Origin: Croceimicrobium sp963974215 | GTDB lineage: Bacteria > Bacteroidota > Bacteroidia > Flavobacteriales > Schleiferiaceae | Assembly (NCBI GenBank): GCA_963974215.1 | Contig: CAXBBL010000004.1 | Coordinates: forward strand, 62,001 to 126,000 | Length of the DNA stretch: 64,000 bases | Direction: 5' to 3' | Shown here: positions 1-7,876 of the stretch, one piece after another | Layout of the letters: each line of letters begins with the position of its first letter | Numbering within the stretch: position 1 is the stretch's first letter | Made by a program: the position numbers and the translations under genes | The notes under the pieces: model-generated | What the model was told of the DNA's origin: nothing | Databases searched by the model: none | What the model saw: the letters and a program-made list of their open reading frames with translations, nothing else

Positions 1-2
1 AC

Positions 3-476
3 GAACCATTAGTAGAAGCCGGTTATTACGCCATACCACCTTTTCTTTCAATGGATATCCTGAAAAGAGAAAGTGCTTACGATTCTGAACTTTTCTTAAA
101 TGGTGCTTTGAGTCAATTTGGCGAAGTATTTGGAGCAGATTTAGCCATCTTTACGATTATTCATAGCTGGAGTAAATCACAGCTGTGGGCTAATGTTACG
201 GTAGAAGTAGAATATATTATCCGGTCTACTAAAACTAATGAAGTAGTATTTAGGCGCAAAGGAAAGGTTATTTATAAGACGAATTCTGGCGCATCAGGCC
301 TAATTGGAGTTGCAGCAACAGTAGCCAAAACCGCTTTAACTGACTACGTAGCCGTAGCTAGAGCTTGTAATGACTACGTTTTAAAAGACTTACCCGATGG
401 TAAGTATGGTTTGTTGCATGGCCAAGATAAAGATAAAGGAGCTGGCCTTGAGAACTTCAAGGTTACTATAAATTAA
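3..476 (+). CDS. GNA1162-like (DUF799) putative lipoprotein, 5' end outside window
   Basis: The reading frame is open from the first complete codon at base 3, so the gene begins upstream of the window and the first ATG at 51 is internal. The visible part runs EAGYYAIPPFLSMDILKRES, then a patch with GALSQFGEVFGADLAIFTII and a closing YVLKDLP. This looks like the C-terminal part of the DUF799/GNA1162 lipoprotein family, which is thought to act at the outer membrane with a CsgG-like partner. That family assignment is from memory. The stop codon touches the left end of a short inverted-repeat element. Neighbouring operon genes lie outside the window. Confidence 0.7.
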   Translation, partial: EPLVEAGYYAIPPFLSMDILKRESAYDSELFLNGALSQFGEVFGADLAIFTIIHSWSKSQLWANVTVEVEYIIRSTKTNEVVFRRKGKVIYKTNSGASGLIGVAATVAKTALTDYVAVARACNDYVLKDLPDGKYGLLHGQDKDKGAGLENFKVTIN

Positions 477-645
477 CCTGAATTCGACGTTCAATTAATC
501 CTCAGACCTCGATAAAGGGATTTTCAACTAAAGTGATAATCTTGTGTCTAGCTCATTTGCTGCAGCCTGCTGCCGCTTGACGATCCAGACTTACCTTTTG
601 TTTTTACTATAAGTCTGAGGCTTTAGTTTATAGTCTAACTCAAGT
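476..645 (-). repeat. Divergent copy of MITE-like inverted-repeat element (copy F)
   Basis: The ends AACCTGAATTCGAC at the left and TCTAACTCAAGTTA at the right match the terminal inverted repeats of the family. The interior is reversed relative to copies A, B and E: it carries the complement of the CTGGATCG...CAAATGAGCTAGA block. The hairpin at 559-576 has arms GCTGCAG/CTGCCGC. With a one-base shift at the left border, both flanks read TAAATT, a possible 6-bp target duplication. The copy starts at the stop codon of the preceding gene. Confidence 0.7.
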
Positions 646-698
646 TAAATTTAAGCTTAAGATTTAATGTTTTGAGTCCTACTATTTTTGATTTCCAA

Positions 699-728
699 GG
701 GGGAGCATTATGCTCCCTCTTTTTTTTG
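699..728 (+). terminator. Rho-independent terminator
   Basis: The stem GGGAGCAT/ATGCTCCC is perfect and is followed by a run of T (TCTTTTTTTT). It sits downstream of the partial lipoprotein gene, beyond repeat copy F, and upstream of proC. Confidence 0.85.
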
Positions 729-752
729 GCCAACTTGGCTTTTAAAAAAGGA

Positions 753-778
753 GGTGCAATATTTTCACATATTGCGCC
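753..778. other. Inverted repeat in the 255-bp spacer upstream of proC
   Basis: GGTGCAATAT and ATATTGCGCC flank a six-base loop with one mismatch. It lacks a T-tract, so it is not a typical terminator. It could be an operator or leader structure for the proline operon, but nothing here decides that. The rest of 779-983 shows no gene or other clear signal. Confidence 0.3.
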
Positions 779-983
779 GAATTGTCGGGCAGCCTAATAA
801 TTTGTCAGGTTTACAGGGTTTTCGCTGCAAAATTTTATAAGACTCTTATTATGAGGATTTAATCTTTCTTTTTGAGCCCCTTTTTTTCGCACTTCAAAAA
901 GATAGTGCTCCCAAATACCGCCTACTGCATCATGTTTGCGCCCTAGTTATGCCAATCCAATGATTTAATTTTAAAAAATCAGT

Positions 984-1796
984 ATGCAAGTATTAGTAAT
1001 TGGTGCAGGAAACATGGGTTTGGCTTACGCCAAGGCTCTGGTGAAGTCAGAGTATTTGAGCAAGTCGAACTTGATGATTTCTGACACCGATCCCCACAAG
1101 ACAGAAGAGTTAAAAAAAATCAGTCGATTTGATGTTTATAGCGATCTCAAAGATTGCCTTCCTAAAGCAGATATCGTTTTTATCGCCGTAAAACCTTACC
1201 ATACCGAAGGTCTTTTCAAGGAATTGAAACCGATGACTACCAAAGATCAGGTAATTGTTTCGCTCATGGCAGGAGTAACCATCGAAAGCATTCAAAATGG
1301 TTTAGGCATTGTAAAAGTAGTGCGTGCTATGCCTAATTTGCCTGCACAAGTAGGGAAGGGGCTTACCTCTTTTACTACTTCAAAAGAAGTATCACGTCTA
1401 GAAACATCTACCGTTCAGCAATTGTTAAACACTACCGGTAAGTCGGTACACCTTGATACAGAGAACGATATTGATGCTTCTACCGGGATCTCTGGTAGCG
1501 GGCCCGCTTATGTTTTCTACTTTATGCAATCCATGATGGAAGCTGCACAAAAAATGGGCTTTTCCGATCACGACTCTAAGGTACTCGTCAGCCAAACCTT
1601 CGAAGGGGCGGTAGAGCTTTTTAACCAATCCGACTTAAGTCCAACTAAATGGATGAACAAAGTGGCCTCTAAGGGCGGTACCACCCGCGCAGCCCTCGAT
1701 TCAATGGATGATAACAATATTAAGGATCTTATTGAAGAAGCGGCTTATGCAGCTTTTAATAGGGCCGTTGAATTGGGTAAAGGAGAGAATAGTTAA
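984..1796 (+). CDS. proC: Pyrroline-5-carboxylate reductase
   Basis: This enzyme carries out the last step of proline synthesis, the NAD(P)H-dependent reduction of 1-pyrroline-5-carboxylate in the cytoplasm. The N-terminal Rossmann motif is GAGNMG at residues 7-12, followed by VFIAVKPYH and the dimerisation/catalytic signature SGSGPAYVFYFMQSM with the later KVASKGGTTRAAL. The length of 270 aa is normal for the family. It is the first gene of a proC-proB-proA cluster; proB starts two bases after its stop, so the pair is probably co-transcribed and translationally coupled. Confidence 0.96.
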   Translation: MQVLVIGAGNMGLAYAKALVKSEYLSKSNLMISDTDPHKTEELKKISRFDVYSDLKDCLPKADIVFIAVKPYHTEGLFKELKPMTTKDQVIVSLMAGVTIESIQNGLGIVKVVRAMPNLPAQVGKGLTSFTTSKEVSRLETSTVQQLLNTTGKSVHLDTENDIDASTGISGSGPAYVFYFMQSMMEAAQKMGFSDHDSKVLVSQTFEGAVELFNQSDLSPTKWMNKVASKGGTTRAALDSMDDNNIKDLIEEAAYAAFNRAVELGKGENS

Positions 1797-1798
1797 GT

Positions 1799-2596
1799 AT
1801 GGATTTCAAGAAAAGAGTGGTTGTAAAAGTGGGGACCAATGTGATGGTTAACAAAGACAATCGCATAGTAGGGCCCATTCTAAAAAGACTAGTAGATCAA
1901 ATTGCCCGCCTTTATGAAGAAGATATTATTACCGTTTTAATTTCTTCGGGTTCGGTAATCGCTGGAAAGGAGATTTTAAGTGAAAATGATATCGAAGACG
2001 ATACCATCCGCCGCCAAGTATATTCAGCGGTAGGTCAACCGCGTCTGATGCGGCACTATTACAGCATCTTCCACGATTACGGCATGCGATGTGCCCAGGT
2101 ACTTGCGACTAAACGTGATTTTGCTAAAGGACCGCATCGCGATAATATGATTAATTGCTACGAAGGCTTATTAAGCCAAGGAATAATTCCCATTGCCAAT
2201 GAGGATGATGCGGTTTCACTGTCTATGTCTATGTTTACCGATAACGATGAGTTAGCCAGCCTTGTGGCCGAACTGATCCACGCGGACATGCTTATCTTAC
2301 TGAGTGATATTGATGGCTTTTACGATGGCCATCCCGACGACGAAGCTTCCCGCCTTATTAAAACAGTTACCACCGATCAAAAAGTAGAACAGTTTATAAA
2401 AAGCAGTAATAAAAAAGAAGGAGAAGGCCGCGGCGGTATGGGCTCCAAATTAAATGTAGCCAAGAAAACAGCCGCTAAAAACATCCCTACTTTTATAGCC
2501 AATGGTAAGAAAGACAACAGTATTATCGACATTGTACATGGCAAAGAAGTAGGAACAAGAGTTTATTTAAAACCTGAGTTCGACCTAAAATTATAG
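1799..2596 (+). CDS. proB: Glutamate 5-kinase lacking a PUA domain, C-terminus rewritten by a repeat
   Basis: ProB phosphorylates glutamate to gamma-glutamyl phosphate, the first step of proline synthesis. Visible motifs are VVVKVGTNVM at the start, LISSGSVIAGKE, IANEDDAVS, DNDELASLVA and the kinase-fold RGGMGSKLNVAKKTA. At 265 aa it consists of the amino-acid kinase domain only; many homologues carry an extra C-terminal PUA domain. The last codons, PEFDLKL and the TAG stop, lie inside the terminal inverted repeat of element copy A. Joining the sequences across the element predicts an older tail ending KEPTGSEQ. Confidence 0.95.
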   Translation: MDFKKRVVVKVGTNVMVNKDNRIVGPILKRLVDQIARLYEEDIITVLISSGSVIAGKEILSENDIEDDTIRRQVYSAVGQPRLMRHYYSIFHDYGMRCAQVLATKRDFAKGPHRDNMINCYEGLLSQGIIPIANEDDAVSLSMSMFTDNDELASLVAELIHADMLILLSDIDGFYDGHPDDEASRLIKTVTTDQKVEQFIKSSNKKEGEGRGGMGSKLNVAKKTAAKNIPTFIANGKKDNSIIDIVHGKEVGTRVYLKPEFDLKL

Positions 2597-2831
2597 CCTC
2601 AGATTTTCAATAAAAGGAAAAGACTAGTCTGGATCGTGCAGCTGTAGCGGGCTACAGCAAATGAGCTAGATGCAGGATTTTTGCTTTTATTGGAAAAAAC
2701 TTGTAAGCCTCTTCTAAAAAGCGGTTTTTGGCCCCTTAGCCGTTCACAATAGCCCGCTATTGCTTCACCGCTTCGGCTTAAAACCCACTATTTATAAGAG
2801 GTCTGAGGCCTAATTTTACATCGAAATTAGG
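2572..2831 (+). repeat. MITE-like inverted-repeat element, full-length copy A, between proB and proA
   Basis: This 260-bp copy starts ACCTGAGTTCGAC inside the proB 3' end. It carries both internal hairpins: GCTGTAG-CGGG-CTACAGC at 2641-2658 and CAATAG-CCCG-CTATTG at 2747-2762. Its right end is slightly eroded (CGAAATTAGG). Both flanks read TTTAAA (2566-2571 and 2832-2837), a perfect candidate 6-bp target duplication. It separates proB from proA by about 300 bp in an otherwise tight operon. Confidence 0.85.
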
Positions 2832-2894
2832 TTTAAAGGAGCCCACTGGTTCTGAACAGTGAAAAGATCAGTAAATTAAGAGAAGAAAGAGAAT

Positions 2895-4094
2895 ATGAAG
2901 TTATTAAACACCGAAAAGAAGAACGCCGTTTTACAAGCAATGATCGATCAGTTGGACCAAAACCGAGCATCCATTATTGCCGCCAATAAAAAGGACCTTG
3001 CCGCTTTTAGCGGAGATGATCAGGCCTTATATGATCGTCTTATTGTAGATGAGAAGAAGATAGATGATATGATTCGGGCCGTTAAAGAAGTGAAGGGGCA
3101 GGAAGATCCTGTGGGTAAAACCATTAGTCAAGATACCTTAGCGAATGGTTTAAACATCACCAATAAAACTGCTCCATTCGGAACAATCATGATTATTTAC
3201 GAGTCACGCCCCGACGTAACTATTGAAGCCGCGGTTTTAGCCTTTAAGGCCAATAATAAGATTTTATTAAAAGGAGGTAAAGAAGCGCATAACAGTAATG
3301 AGGAGCTGGTAAAATGTTGGCATAAAGCTTTGGCTGCAAATGACTTGGCCATCGATTGGATTCAGTACTTGAAAATGAATCGCGAAACAACGCAGGCATT
3401 CTTACGTGCACCCGATCAAGCGCTCGACCTTATTGTACCACGTGGTGGTGAACGTTTAATTGCCTTTGTAAAAGAACATGCAAAATGCGCGGTTTTAGTA
3501 AGTGGCAGAGGAAATAATTTCGCCTATGTCGCTCCTGATGCGGATCTCGAAAAGGTGATTCCTGTAATTGTCAATGCTAAAACCGATAAGATATCGGGTT
3601 GCAACGCCTTGGATAAAATCTTAATCGATAAAAACCACCCCCACTTTAAAGAAGTAGCCCGTAAAATTGAGTCTGAACTCAGCAAGCATAGCATTCACAT
3701 ACTAGCGAGTGATGATTTACTAGATAGCCTTGAAACCACATCTGAGCTAAGCGACAAAGAGGTTTGGCGCGAAGAGTTTTTAGCGAAAAAAGCCGCTATG
3801 GGTATGGTGGATGGCCTAGAAAATGCCATTGACTTCATTAATACCTATTCTGGGGGTCACTCTAATATTATCCTCACTGAAAATACCGAAGATGCTGCCA
3901 CCTTTATGGAGCAAATTGATAGTGCTGCGGTTTATCACAATGCCTCCACCCGTTTTACCGATGGTGGACAAATGGGCGTTGGAGCCGAACTAGCCATTAG
4001 TACCGATAAATTACATCACCGCGGGCCTTTGGGTTTAAAACAATTGGTGACCAATAAATACTATGTGCTCGGTAATGGCCAAGTAAGAGTTTGA
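2895..4094 (+). CDS. proA: Glutamate-5-semialdehyde dehydrogenase (gamma-glutamyl phosphate reductase)
   Basis: ProA reduces gamma-glutamyl phosphate to glutamate-5-semialdehyde, which cyclises to the substrate of ProC. It belongs to the aldehyde dehydrogenase superfamily. Visible signatures are IYESRPDVTIEAAVLAFKA, LKGGKEAHNSN, LIVPRGG, the active-site region SGCNALDKILID with the catalytic cysteine, and the closing GGQMGVGAELAIST plus HHRGPLGLKQL. The length of 399 aa is normal. It follows proB on the same strand with repeat copy A in between, and a good terminator lies about 90 bp after its stop. Confidence 0.96.
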   Translation: MKLLNTEKKNAVLQAMIDQLDQNRASIIAANKKDLAAFSGDDQALYDRLIVDEKKIDDMIRAVKEVKGQEDPVGKTISQDTLANGLNITNKTAPFGTIMIIYESRPDVTIEAAVLAFKANNKILLKGGKEAHNSNEELVKCWHKALAANDLAIDWIQYLKMNRETTQAFLRAPDQALDLIVPRGGERLIAFVKEHAKCAVLVSGRGNNFAYVAPDADLEKVIPVIVNAKTDKISGCNALDKILIDKNHPHFKEVARKIESELSKHSIHILASDDLLDSLETTSELSDKEVWREEFLAKKAAMGMVDGLENAIDFINTYSGGHSNIILTENTEDAATFMEQIDSAAVYHNASTRFTDGGQMGVGAELAISTDKLHHRGPLGLKQLVTNKYYVLGNGQVRV

Positions 4095-4182
4095 TAAGCT
4101 AAATTAGAGAACCAATCAGATTTATGACCTGGGCTCAATATAAAATTAGTCCTAAGACCTTTGATAAATCGCGGGTTTATAG

Positions 4183-4212
4183 CTCCAAGTTGCAAGGCTT
4201 GGAGTTTTTTTT
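4183..4212 (+). terminator. Rho-independent terminator after proA
   Basis: The stem CTCCAAG/CTTGGAG with loop TTGCAAGG is followed by eight T. It closes the proline operon. Confidence 0.9.
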
Positions 4213-4243
4213 GCTTGGAAAATGAAAGAATGGAAACTAAATA

Positions 4244-4504
4244 ACGTGAATTCGACAATAAATTAGAGCCTCAGATTTTCACTGGAAGGAAAAGACTAGT
4301 CTGGATCGTGCAGCTGTAGCGGGCTACAGCAAATGAGCTAGATGCAGGATTTTCATTTTTATTGGAAAATCCGTTTAGGCCCCTTCTAAAAAGCGGCTTT
4401 CCACGCCTCAGCAGCTCACAATAGCCCGCTATTGCTTCACTGCTTCGGCTTGAAACCCACTATTTACAAGTGGTCTGAGGCTTAATTTTAAGTCGAACTC
4501 ACGT
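4244..4504 (+). repeat. MITE-like inverted-repeat element, full-length copy B (261 bp)
   Basis: The ends ACGTGAATTCGAC and GTCGAACTCACGT form terminal inverted repeats that continue through the CCTCAG boxes. The internal hairpins are at 4313-4330 and 4419-4434. The loop regions TAGCGGGCTA (4317-4326) and TAGCCCGCTA (4422-4431) are exact reverse complements. The flanks are a perfect 6-bp duplication, TAAATA, at 4238-4243 and 4505-4510. No protein-coding potential is apparent, so it would need a transposase in trans. Confidence 0.9.
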
Positions 4505-5640
4505 TAAATAAAATCTAGGGTATCTGCGTCAATCATATCTACCCAGCGCTTCATTTTCTTCTGAATTACCTTAAAGTGGTGCAGATCATCTTCAGTCACA
4601 AAAGTAATAGCGTCACCCGGGTTTTCTGCCCGACCGGTTCTACCGATACGGTGTATGAAATCTTTAGGGGAACGGGGCAATTCGTAATTAACCACATGTG
4701 GTAAAAAGGCAATGTCAATTCCGCGTGATAACAGATCTGTGGCAACAAGTACCCTTAAATTACCGGCAATAAAATTAGCCAAAGAGTCGCTACGGCTACC
4801 CTGACTTTTCTTGCTATGAATGGCTTTCGCCTTGATATTATGCTTCACCAATTTATCCGCAACTAAATCGGCTTGGTATACCGAAGAAGTAAAAACCAAG
4901 ACCTGCTGCCAATCATTACTTTCAATGAGGTGACGTAGCAAAGGTCCTTTCTGTTCCGCTTTTACATAATAGCCCCTTTGCTTAATAAGCTCAACGCTAT
5001 CTTTTGGAGCTTCCACCTGCAAGAGGGTTGGGTCTTTCAATAAAATACTTTCTACCGCTTGCACTTCAGGACTTAAGGTGGCGGAAAATAATAGGTTTTG
5101 ACGTTGACTAGGAAGCAAGGCAAAAATCCGATCCATTTCTTTTTTAAAACCTAGGTTAAGCATTTTATCCGCTTCATCAAGCACCAAAGTGCTAAGATCC
5201 TCGAAGTGCATGGCATTGGAGTCAACGAGCTCCAACAAACGACCAGGCGTGGCCACTAAAACATTCACATGCTGCATGGCAATCATCTGCGGGTTAATAG
5301 AAACACCACCGTAAACCGCCATAGATTTTAAAGGAAAGGGCAAGTTTTGCGCCAAGGCTCGAAATACTACCTCCACCTGACTCGCTAATTCACGCGTGGG
5401 AACCAGCACTAAAACATTAATATGTCGATTCTTAGTTTTAGTTTTCCCTTGCAAATTCTGAATGATCGGTAGGGCATAAGCGGCCGTTTTCCCCGAGCCC
5501 GTAGGCGCTAATCCCAATACATCTTTGCCTTCTAAAATAACGGGTATTGCCATCTCTTGTATGGGAGTGGGACTTTTATAATCCAGTTTTTTTATCGAAT
5601 CTAATAAGTAAGGCGCTAAGCCTAAAGCGTCAAAGTGCAT
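4504..5640 (-). CDS. DEAD-box RNA helicase (RhlE-like)
   Basis: This is an ATP-dependent RNA helicase acting in the cytoplasm on RNA remodelling, ribosome assembly or decay. All core motifs are present: the Q motif PTPIQ (residues 24-28), motif I APTGSGKT (45-52), PTRELA, TPGRLLE, the DEAD box VLDEADKML, SAT in LLFSATLS, and the C-terminal VATDLLSRGIDI and HRIGRTGRA. At 378 aa it lacks the basic or low-complexity tail common in RhlE/CsdA. The last base of its TAA stop is supplied by repeat copy B; without the element the stop would be TAG, so the protein is unchanged. Confidence 0.93.
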   Translation of the reverse strand: MHFDALGLAPYLLDSIKKLDYKSPTPIQEMAIPVILEGKDVLGLAPTGSGKTAAYALPIIQNLQGKTKTKNRHINVLVLVPTRELASQVEVVFRALAQNLPFPLKSMAVYGGVSINPQMIAMQHVNVLVATPGRLLELVDSNAMHFEDLSTLVLDEADKMLNLGFKKEMDRIFALLPSQRQNLLFSATLSPEVQAVESILLKDPTLLQVEAPKDSVELIKQRGYYVKAEQKGPLLRHLIESNDWQQVLVFTSSVYQADLVADKLVKHNIKAKAIHSKKSQGSRSDSLANFIAGNLRVLVATDLLSRGIDIAFLPHVVNYELPRSPKDFIHRIGRTGRAENPGDAITFVTEDDLHHFKVIQKKMKRWVDMIDADTLDFI

Positions 5641-5740
5641 GATGAGTATTTGTTTCGCCTGCGAAGGTAGCTTTTAAGCGCAGTAGAATTAGTAAATGCG
5701 CTAAGAGAAATCTCGCTTTTGGCTTAAGGATTATTCTTTT

Positions 5741-5830
5741 GGGCCTTTCCCTGCGGGTCGCGCTTTCCGTTGCAAGTCCTCGCTCGTACCTCGCTGTGGG
5801 CTTTCCACTGCAATCGCTAAGGCGGGACTT
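5741..5830. repeat. 90-bp dispersed repeat, copy 1
   Basis: The block begins GGGCCTTTCCCTGCGGGTCGCG and runs through CAAGTCCTCGCTCGTACC to GCAATCGCTAAGGCGGG. A near-identical block lies at 54014-54102. It is more GC-rich than its surroundings, has no credible ORF and sits between convergent or unrelated genes. Similar intergenic repeats occur in other Bacteroidota genomes as far as I recall. Confidence 0.8.
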
Positions 5831-5859
5831 ATGTCTAGAAACAATACTGAGGGTTTCAA

Positions 5860-6435
5860 ATGAAAATGTTTAGTTTTATGGAATCACTAACCTACGGAGT
5901 TGAATATATCCTCATGCTATCTGCAAGCAAAAGAAACAGAAGATTGAAATTAAGAACAGCAACAATACGAGACCTAGATTTGGTCCAATATTGGGACACT
6001 AAACAGCACGTCATTGACTGTGACCCTGAGGACGATTGGGATTGGGAACATGAACTTAACCGAAATCCAGAATGGAGGGAACAACTCATAGCTGAAATAG
6101 ACGATAAACCAATCGGATTTATACAAATAATTGACCCTCTATTAGAGGAAACTCATTATTGGGGAGAGGTTGAGCCGAACAATAGAGCCATTGATATATG
6201 GATTGGAGAAGAACACAATCTGAATAAGGGATACGGAACAAAAATGATGAATCTTGCTATCGAGAAATGTTTTGAAAACGACTTGGTTGATGGAATTTTA
6301 ATTGACCCGCTGAAATCTAATACTAAAGCTCAAAGATTTTACGAAAGACTAGGATTTGAATTTGCTGAAGAAAGGGACTTTGATGGGACAAGATGCATCG
6401 TATATAAATTAAAAAGAAAGAAAGCCAACAGGTAG
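5860..6435 (+). CDS. GNAT family N-acetyltransferase, AAC(6')-like
   Basis: This is a putative acetyl-CoA-dependent acetyltransferase. The domain starts near LKLRTATIRDLDLVQYWDT and contains the acetyl-CoA loop region EEHNLNKGYGTKMMN followed by DPLKSNTKAQRFYERLGFEF, typical of GNAT motifs A and B. The pattern IDIWIGE and IGFIQIID resembles aminoglycoside 6'-N-acetyltransferases, but substrate cannot be assigned by eye. The domain does not need the first 18 residues, so ATG 5914 is an alternative start. It stands alone between a dispersed repeat and a repeat-rich spacer. Confidence 0.8.
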   Translation: MKMFSFMESLTYGVEYILMLSASKRNRRLKLRTATIRDLDLVQYWDTKQHVIDCDPEDDWDWEHELNRNPEWREQLIAEIDDKPIGFIQIIDPLLEETHYWGEVEPNNRAIDIWIGEEHNLNKGYGTKMMNLAIEKCFENDLVDGILIDPLKSNTKAQRFYERLGFEFAEERDFDGTRCIVYKLKRKKANR

Positions 6436-6785
6436 CAATGTATTTAAAGAATAGGCGAAATAGTAGTGAAGTCGAGGCTTTAGGCTAGCATCAAACTTTG
6501 TGCTTTACCGAAAGTTTTGTGCTTTCAAATCGCTTACTTTTCATAAGCTAAACGTTATAGCACATTCCCCACATTAGCCCGTCCGAAATTAATGACAAAA
6601 GTTATCAATTTCTACACAGGCAAATTAATTTCTAATGCTAACGATGAAATTACAAAACATTGAATGACAGTAAATTATGGTTTTGTAATATTACCGTTAG
6701 TCAGAATTAAAATCAAATGCTAAAAAATGCGAATATTCAAGGAAAATAGCTTTTGTTAAGTATGAGGAGCCACGAGCCTATCATA
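6086..6785. other. Spacer after the GNAT gene (only 6436-6785 is non-coding)
   Basis: The 350 bases from 6436 up to repeat copy C hold no credible ORF, RNA gene or terminator that I can see. The sequence is AT-rich and may contain old gene debris. Confidence 0.3.
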
Positions 6786-6973
6786 ACGTGGGTTCGACAA
6801 TAAATTAGAGCCTCAGATTTTCATGTTTATTAGAAAATCCGTTTAGGCCCCTTCTAATAAAGCGGTTTTCCACGTCTCAGCAGCTCACTATAGCCCGCTA
6901 TTGCTTAACTGCTTCAGCTTTGAACCTACTATATACAAGAGGTCTGAGGCCTAATTTCACGTCGAACTCACGT
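6786..6973 (+). repeat. MITE-like inverted-repeat element, internally deleted copy C (188 bp)
   Basis: It has both family ends (ACGTGGGTTCGAC and GTCGAACTCACGT) and the second hairpin, here with one mismatch (CTATAG/CTATTG). The first hairpin block is missing. The flanks TATCATA and TATTATA differ at one base and could be a decayed target duplication. It abuts a C-terminal gene fragment on its right. Confidence 0.85.
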
Positions 6974-7066
6974 TATTATAGCAACGACCAAGCAGAAGAA
7001 TACAATAAAACTATCTTTACTGAAAACAACTTCATTGGGGCTTCCTCGGTAGTTTGGATTCCTTAA
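6974..7066 (+). pseudogene. C-terminal remnant of an unidentified gene next to repeat copy C
   Basis: Directly after the element the plus strand reads through 30 codons (YYSNDQAEEYNKTIFTENNF, then IGASSVVWIP) to a TAA, without a start codon. The composition looks like real protein sequence. I infer that the element inserted into, or that deletion removed, the upstream part of this gene. The family was not recognised. Confidence 0.4.
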
Positions 7067-7199
7067 TTTCTTATAGGCCGTTTTAATCAACCTTAATAGG
7101 CTTAAAAAAAATAGAATCGAGGAAGGTGTTGGAAAAAGAAAAAATAGAGAACGGGGCTTTTGCTCCGCCCTTCCTTGCCAAATCTCTCCTAATTTGTTA

Positions 7200-7808
7200 T
7201 TATAAACCGCTTTTTGTAAGCTTATAAAGGTTGGCAGTAATTTCTTCTACTGTCCAATTCCACCATTTCAAGTCTAACAACTCAGCTATCTTTGAATCCG
7301 AAAAGCGTTTACGAATAAGCTTAGCCGGATTTCCTCCAAAAATACTGTAGGGCTCAACATCCTTTATTACGATACTTTTGCTTCCAATTATTGCCCCATC
7401 GCCAATTTTTACACCGGGCATTATGGTGGCATCGTATCCGATCCACACATCATTCCCAATAATCGTATCGCCTTTGGTGGGATAGGTTTTTCCCGCCATG
7501 GCGTCTTTCCAGTCTTCGCCAAAAATGGCAAATGGGAAGGTAGAAATACCGTCTAGCAAATAGTTAGCTCCGTTCATATTAAAAGTGACACCTGATGCTA
7601 TTTGGCAAAACTTGCCAATGATCAGCTTATCGCCCACAAAATCAAAGTGGTACTTCACGTTTTTTTCAAAGTTAGCGACATCTTCAAAGTCATCATAATA
7701 AGTGAAATCGCCCACGATGATGTTCGGGTTTTTGACACTATTTTTCAAAAAACAAAGTTGATCGTAATGAGGCAGCGGAAATTTTTGATCCTTATCGGGT
7801 GCGGGCAT
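7200..7808 (-). CDS. Vat/CatB-type hexapeptide-repeat acetyltransferase
   Basis: This is a left-handed beta-helix acyltransferase that would acetylate a small hydroxyl-bearing compound from acetyl-CoA. Hexapeptide repeats appear as IGKFCQIASGV, IIGNDVWIGYDATIMPGVKIGDGAIIGSKSIV and PYSIFGGNPAKLIRKRF. The N-terminal DFTYYDDFEDVANFEKNV and the insert LDGISTFPFAIFG are typical of xenobiotic acetyltransferases such as Vat (streptogramin A) and CatB (chloramphenicol). The length of 202 aa fits. Real substrate and any resistance phenotype are unknown. It is the last gene of the minus-strand block at its left edge. Confidence 0.85.
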   Translation of the reverse strand: MPAPDKDQKFPLPHYDQLCFLKNSVKNPNIIVGDFTYYDDFEDVANFEKNVKYHFDFVGDKLIIGKFCQIASGVTFNMNGANYLLDGISTFPFAIFGEDWKDAMAGKTYPTKGDTIIGNDVWIGYDATIMPGVKIGDGAIIGSKSIVIKDVEPYSIFGGNPAKLIRKRFSDSKIAELLDLKWWNWTVEEITANLYKLTKSGL

Positions 7809-7838
7809 AGACTTACTTTTCCTGTAAATATAAATGAA

Positions 7839-7870
7839 AAGGCCAGTGAGCTAAAGTGCTCACCAGCCTT
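7839..7870 (-). terminator. Terminator after the 7877-8476 gene
   Basis: GGC..GTGAGC and GCTCAC..GCC pair around a short loop, extended by outer AAGG/CCTT pairing. On the minus strand the stem is followed by TTTTCATTTA. It ends the operon 7877-10317. Confidence 0.7.
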
Positions 7871-7876
7871 GAAAAA

